A DNA stretch of 64,000 bases from Crotophaga sulcirostris (lineage: Eukaryota > Chordata > Aves > Cuculiformes > Crotophagidae): contig VYZB01000095.1 in assembly GCA_013397455.1 (NCBI GenBank), forward strand, positions 1,050,446 to 1,114,445, read 5' to 3'. The notes under the pieces are model-generated. The model saw only the letters and a program-made list of their open reading frames with translations, had not been told where the DNA came from and did not search any database. This document shows positions 61,701 to 64,000 of this stretch, in pieces (positions within the stretch are counted from its first letter, which is position 1; each line of letters starts with the position of its first letter). The translations under genes and the position numbers were made by a program.

Positions 61701-64000
61701 TTTTCAAGGCTTACACTATTTCCTTCTTTCATCGTCAAATAGAAAATTTGAAATTGTACAGCCCTCAGCTCTGAGCCCTGACAGTGTTGTGATTGTGAGT
61801 TTTATTCCAGGTCTAACACTTCATGACTGTTGTGGCTAGAAGGGAGAACTACGAAACACGAAGGAACTCTCAGGGTCATGGGTCCATAAGAGACAGTCAC
61901 TGAGACGATGTCTTATTCTGTACCACGTTGACTCTCCTAGCGCCGCTGTAGGGACAAAAGCAAGGATAGAAATTGTACTATAGTTTGTGGTTTGTTTGGG
62001 GTGTTGTTATTTGTTTGTTTGTTTTTTAAATAAAGATTTGCCTGCACAGTAGAACAGGTTAAACTCAGGACATAGAAACATTTTCTTGTGAAGGCTTGAA
62101 AATGGCTTCACAGCTTCATAAGGATTTAATGCTCTCCACGATATTTCTATTTAGAAAATACGGTGTCTGTCAATATTTGCAGAGCTGAGAGTTGACCACA
62201 TATTGGAGATGGTCTGTAAAATGATTGCAATCTAAAACCAAACAGGAAACTCCCAGACCTAAAACTGTAATGATAAAGGAAAATATTCCCATAGATGCAT
62301 GGCAGGAAACGGGTAAAACAGAATAAATAGACGTTCATAAATTTATCAAAAAATTCCTTTGATTCTAAATGAAAGCAATTATTGCAAAAGATAATTGCAA
62401 AATATAATCATTGCATTTAAATGTGATATGGATGTATACTTAAGGGTATCATGAATCTACTTAATCAAAGAAAAAATATTGTTATTTGTCTTTGCTTAGG
62501 AATAGGTTTTTGGGGGAGTAGAGAAATTGTAGATAGCATAGAATTCCATCTTGAATCATAGAACTCGTATTCTACCTTTTGTGATTGTGGAAATGCACCT
62601 ATCTTCTAAGTATAACAAATGAGCTATTTTTTTGTTTTCCGTAATTATTTACCACTCTAACACTGAATTACAAACTACAAAATGTGTTGGAAGATTAAAT
62701 TATTTTCTTCTTGGTGATTTAGAAGTTAGTGAATATTTATTTGGTATCCTAAAGATCATTAGCACTTGGAGAGGGAGCCCAAAAACAGACAGGAACCTTT
62801 TTTTAAAAAAAAAAAAAAGAAAAATAGAGAGAAGATATTAAATCAGAAAACTTCTCCCCTTGAGATACTCCAGGAAATTCCCATATCTTAATTCTAGTTT
62901 CTCTAATATAAATTTTCAGAAGGCTTGATCTTTCTGTGTATAAAGGAATTATCTTTTATTAATACACCCATAAAGTTATGTGTATTGGGTTGTTCTTACT
63001 GGTGATATTTCTTAAAATTTTAAAACTGTTTCTGAAATAGCTTTTCAGTTAAATATACGGCACATACATAATACATGATAGTGTACTGTGGTATAAAGAT
63101 TTTAATTGGTTTTTAGTTTGGATCATCTGGGTTACTTACTCTTTAAGGCACAATTTTCTAACAGAACTCTGTTCCTGTATTCTTCTGTGTTCTTTCTTTT
63201 AAATACATGGTAACACATCACTCTTGCACCAGCTGAAAAGTAGTAGATTTTACTGTTGCTGCAAGAGAAGTAGGAATTGACTCCTACCCAATATTCCCCA
63301 CACAGCTATCTGCTTTTTCTTGTTCCCTGGTTCCACCCTCCGATATTCGGTCTTCAGTCATGTGAAATACATGAACTCCTTGTTCAAAGAGTATGACTTT
63401 GAATCCACTGGGACTTCTACATAAATAAAGTACATTAAAGGCTGTCAGGGACCAACCAGCAAGGATAAATCCAGACACTTAGAAGAAGAAAATGCAAGTT
63501 CTGTTGAAACCAGGATGTTTATACCAGCATATGCAGCTACAGATAAGGCCTGGAATGATAAACATCACATAAGAATAGACTACAATGTAAACTTGTAATA
63601 AATTCCAGATAAATACATACTTTATAAACAAAGAAATGCTCCCATAAATTAATAGGGAACCTCAAAATCACAGCTTTAGAATTGAAAGTGTAATTGTTTT
63701 ATCTGATTATCTTTTTTTTTTCCTTGTGAAATGTAATTTCTTGATACAAGGAGGAGGGAATTCTTCAGTCTTTGATTTTTTTTAATTTATTTATTTTTGT
63801 AATTAGTTTTTTCAGTTTAATTATCTTTCCCAAATCACTCTCAATAGTGTGTGTATTTGTGGAACAATATGAACTCCCTCTGGTGGTCAAACAATACTCT
63901 TGGAGCCTTTCATGTCTTAAACCAACACTACAGTGCTGTTTTTCCAGAGGGGGGTTGCTGTACCAAGGGTTATACAGCTGGCTGTGAATTTTATGGTATC
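55761..64000. other. Long unique AT-rich non-coding stretch
   Basis: No gene or repeat family is recognised. Two AT-rich, homeodomain-motif-rich patches (about 56470-56620 and 58565-58720) look like possible conserved non-coding elements. The moderately GC-rich segment 57300-57840 carries two overlapping plus-strand ORFs (75 and 119 codons) with no recognisable domain. A small CpG cluster lies at 61850-61945. An A-run of about 14 bp lies at about 62804-62818. Confidence 0.55.

Noticed and set aside
1..64000. CRISPR arrays, operons, integrases, toxin-antitoxin or other prokaryotic/phage systems
   Set aside because: No regularly spaced direct repeats and no clustered long ORFs with ribosome binding sites. 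Composition and LINE content are those of a vertebrate nuclear genome.

Overview
This window looks like non-coding nuclear DNA from a sauropsid, most likely a bird. It is AT-rich throughout, shows no operon-like ORF packing, and contains three clear 3' fragments of CR1 LINEs (the main avian/reptilian LINE) with the typical ATTCTATGATTCT-type tails or ORF2 C-terminal coding remnants. There are also MIR-like SINE remnants and several old palindromic repeats that I recognise from amniote genomes. Overall repeat density is low, which favours a bird over a turtle or crocodilian. One ambiguous base (N at 40306) shows this is an assembly consensus.

Layout: 1-3140 is single-copy AT-rich DNA with one small splice-bounded ORF (873-909). 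3145-3280 is an old tRNA-like inverted-repeat element. 4640-4797 is a CR1 tail. 4800-14030 is mostly unique and contains the best splice-site pair (7096-7149) and a possible terminal exon (10423-10645). 14040-14480 is a GC-richer, LTR-like block. 18478-19438 is a reverse-oriented CR1 with recognisable broken ORF2 remnants. 19440-42400 is long unique DNA with scattered ancient repeats (about 23.6, 24.5, 27.6, 35.2 and 40.6 kb) and a second possible terminal exon (28832-29011). 42425-43055 is an unexplained GC-rich block directly abutting a CR1 (43056-43506). 43507-52660 is unique. 52666-53155 is a second LTR-like block. 55262-55760 is another CR1. The rest, to 64000, is unique AT-rich sequence.

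I found no protein-coding gene that I can name, no rRNA or tRNA gene, no CRISPR array and no prokaryotic-type system. Nearly all ORFs of 60-156 codons are what AT-rich vertebrate DNA gives by chance, or lie in repeats. Several short ORFs are flanked by good splice signals. They are reported as candidate exons at low confidence, because their reading phases do not chain into one transcript. The window is best read as intergenic or intronic DNA of a large-gene or gene-poor region.
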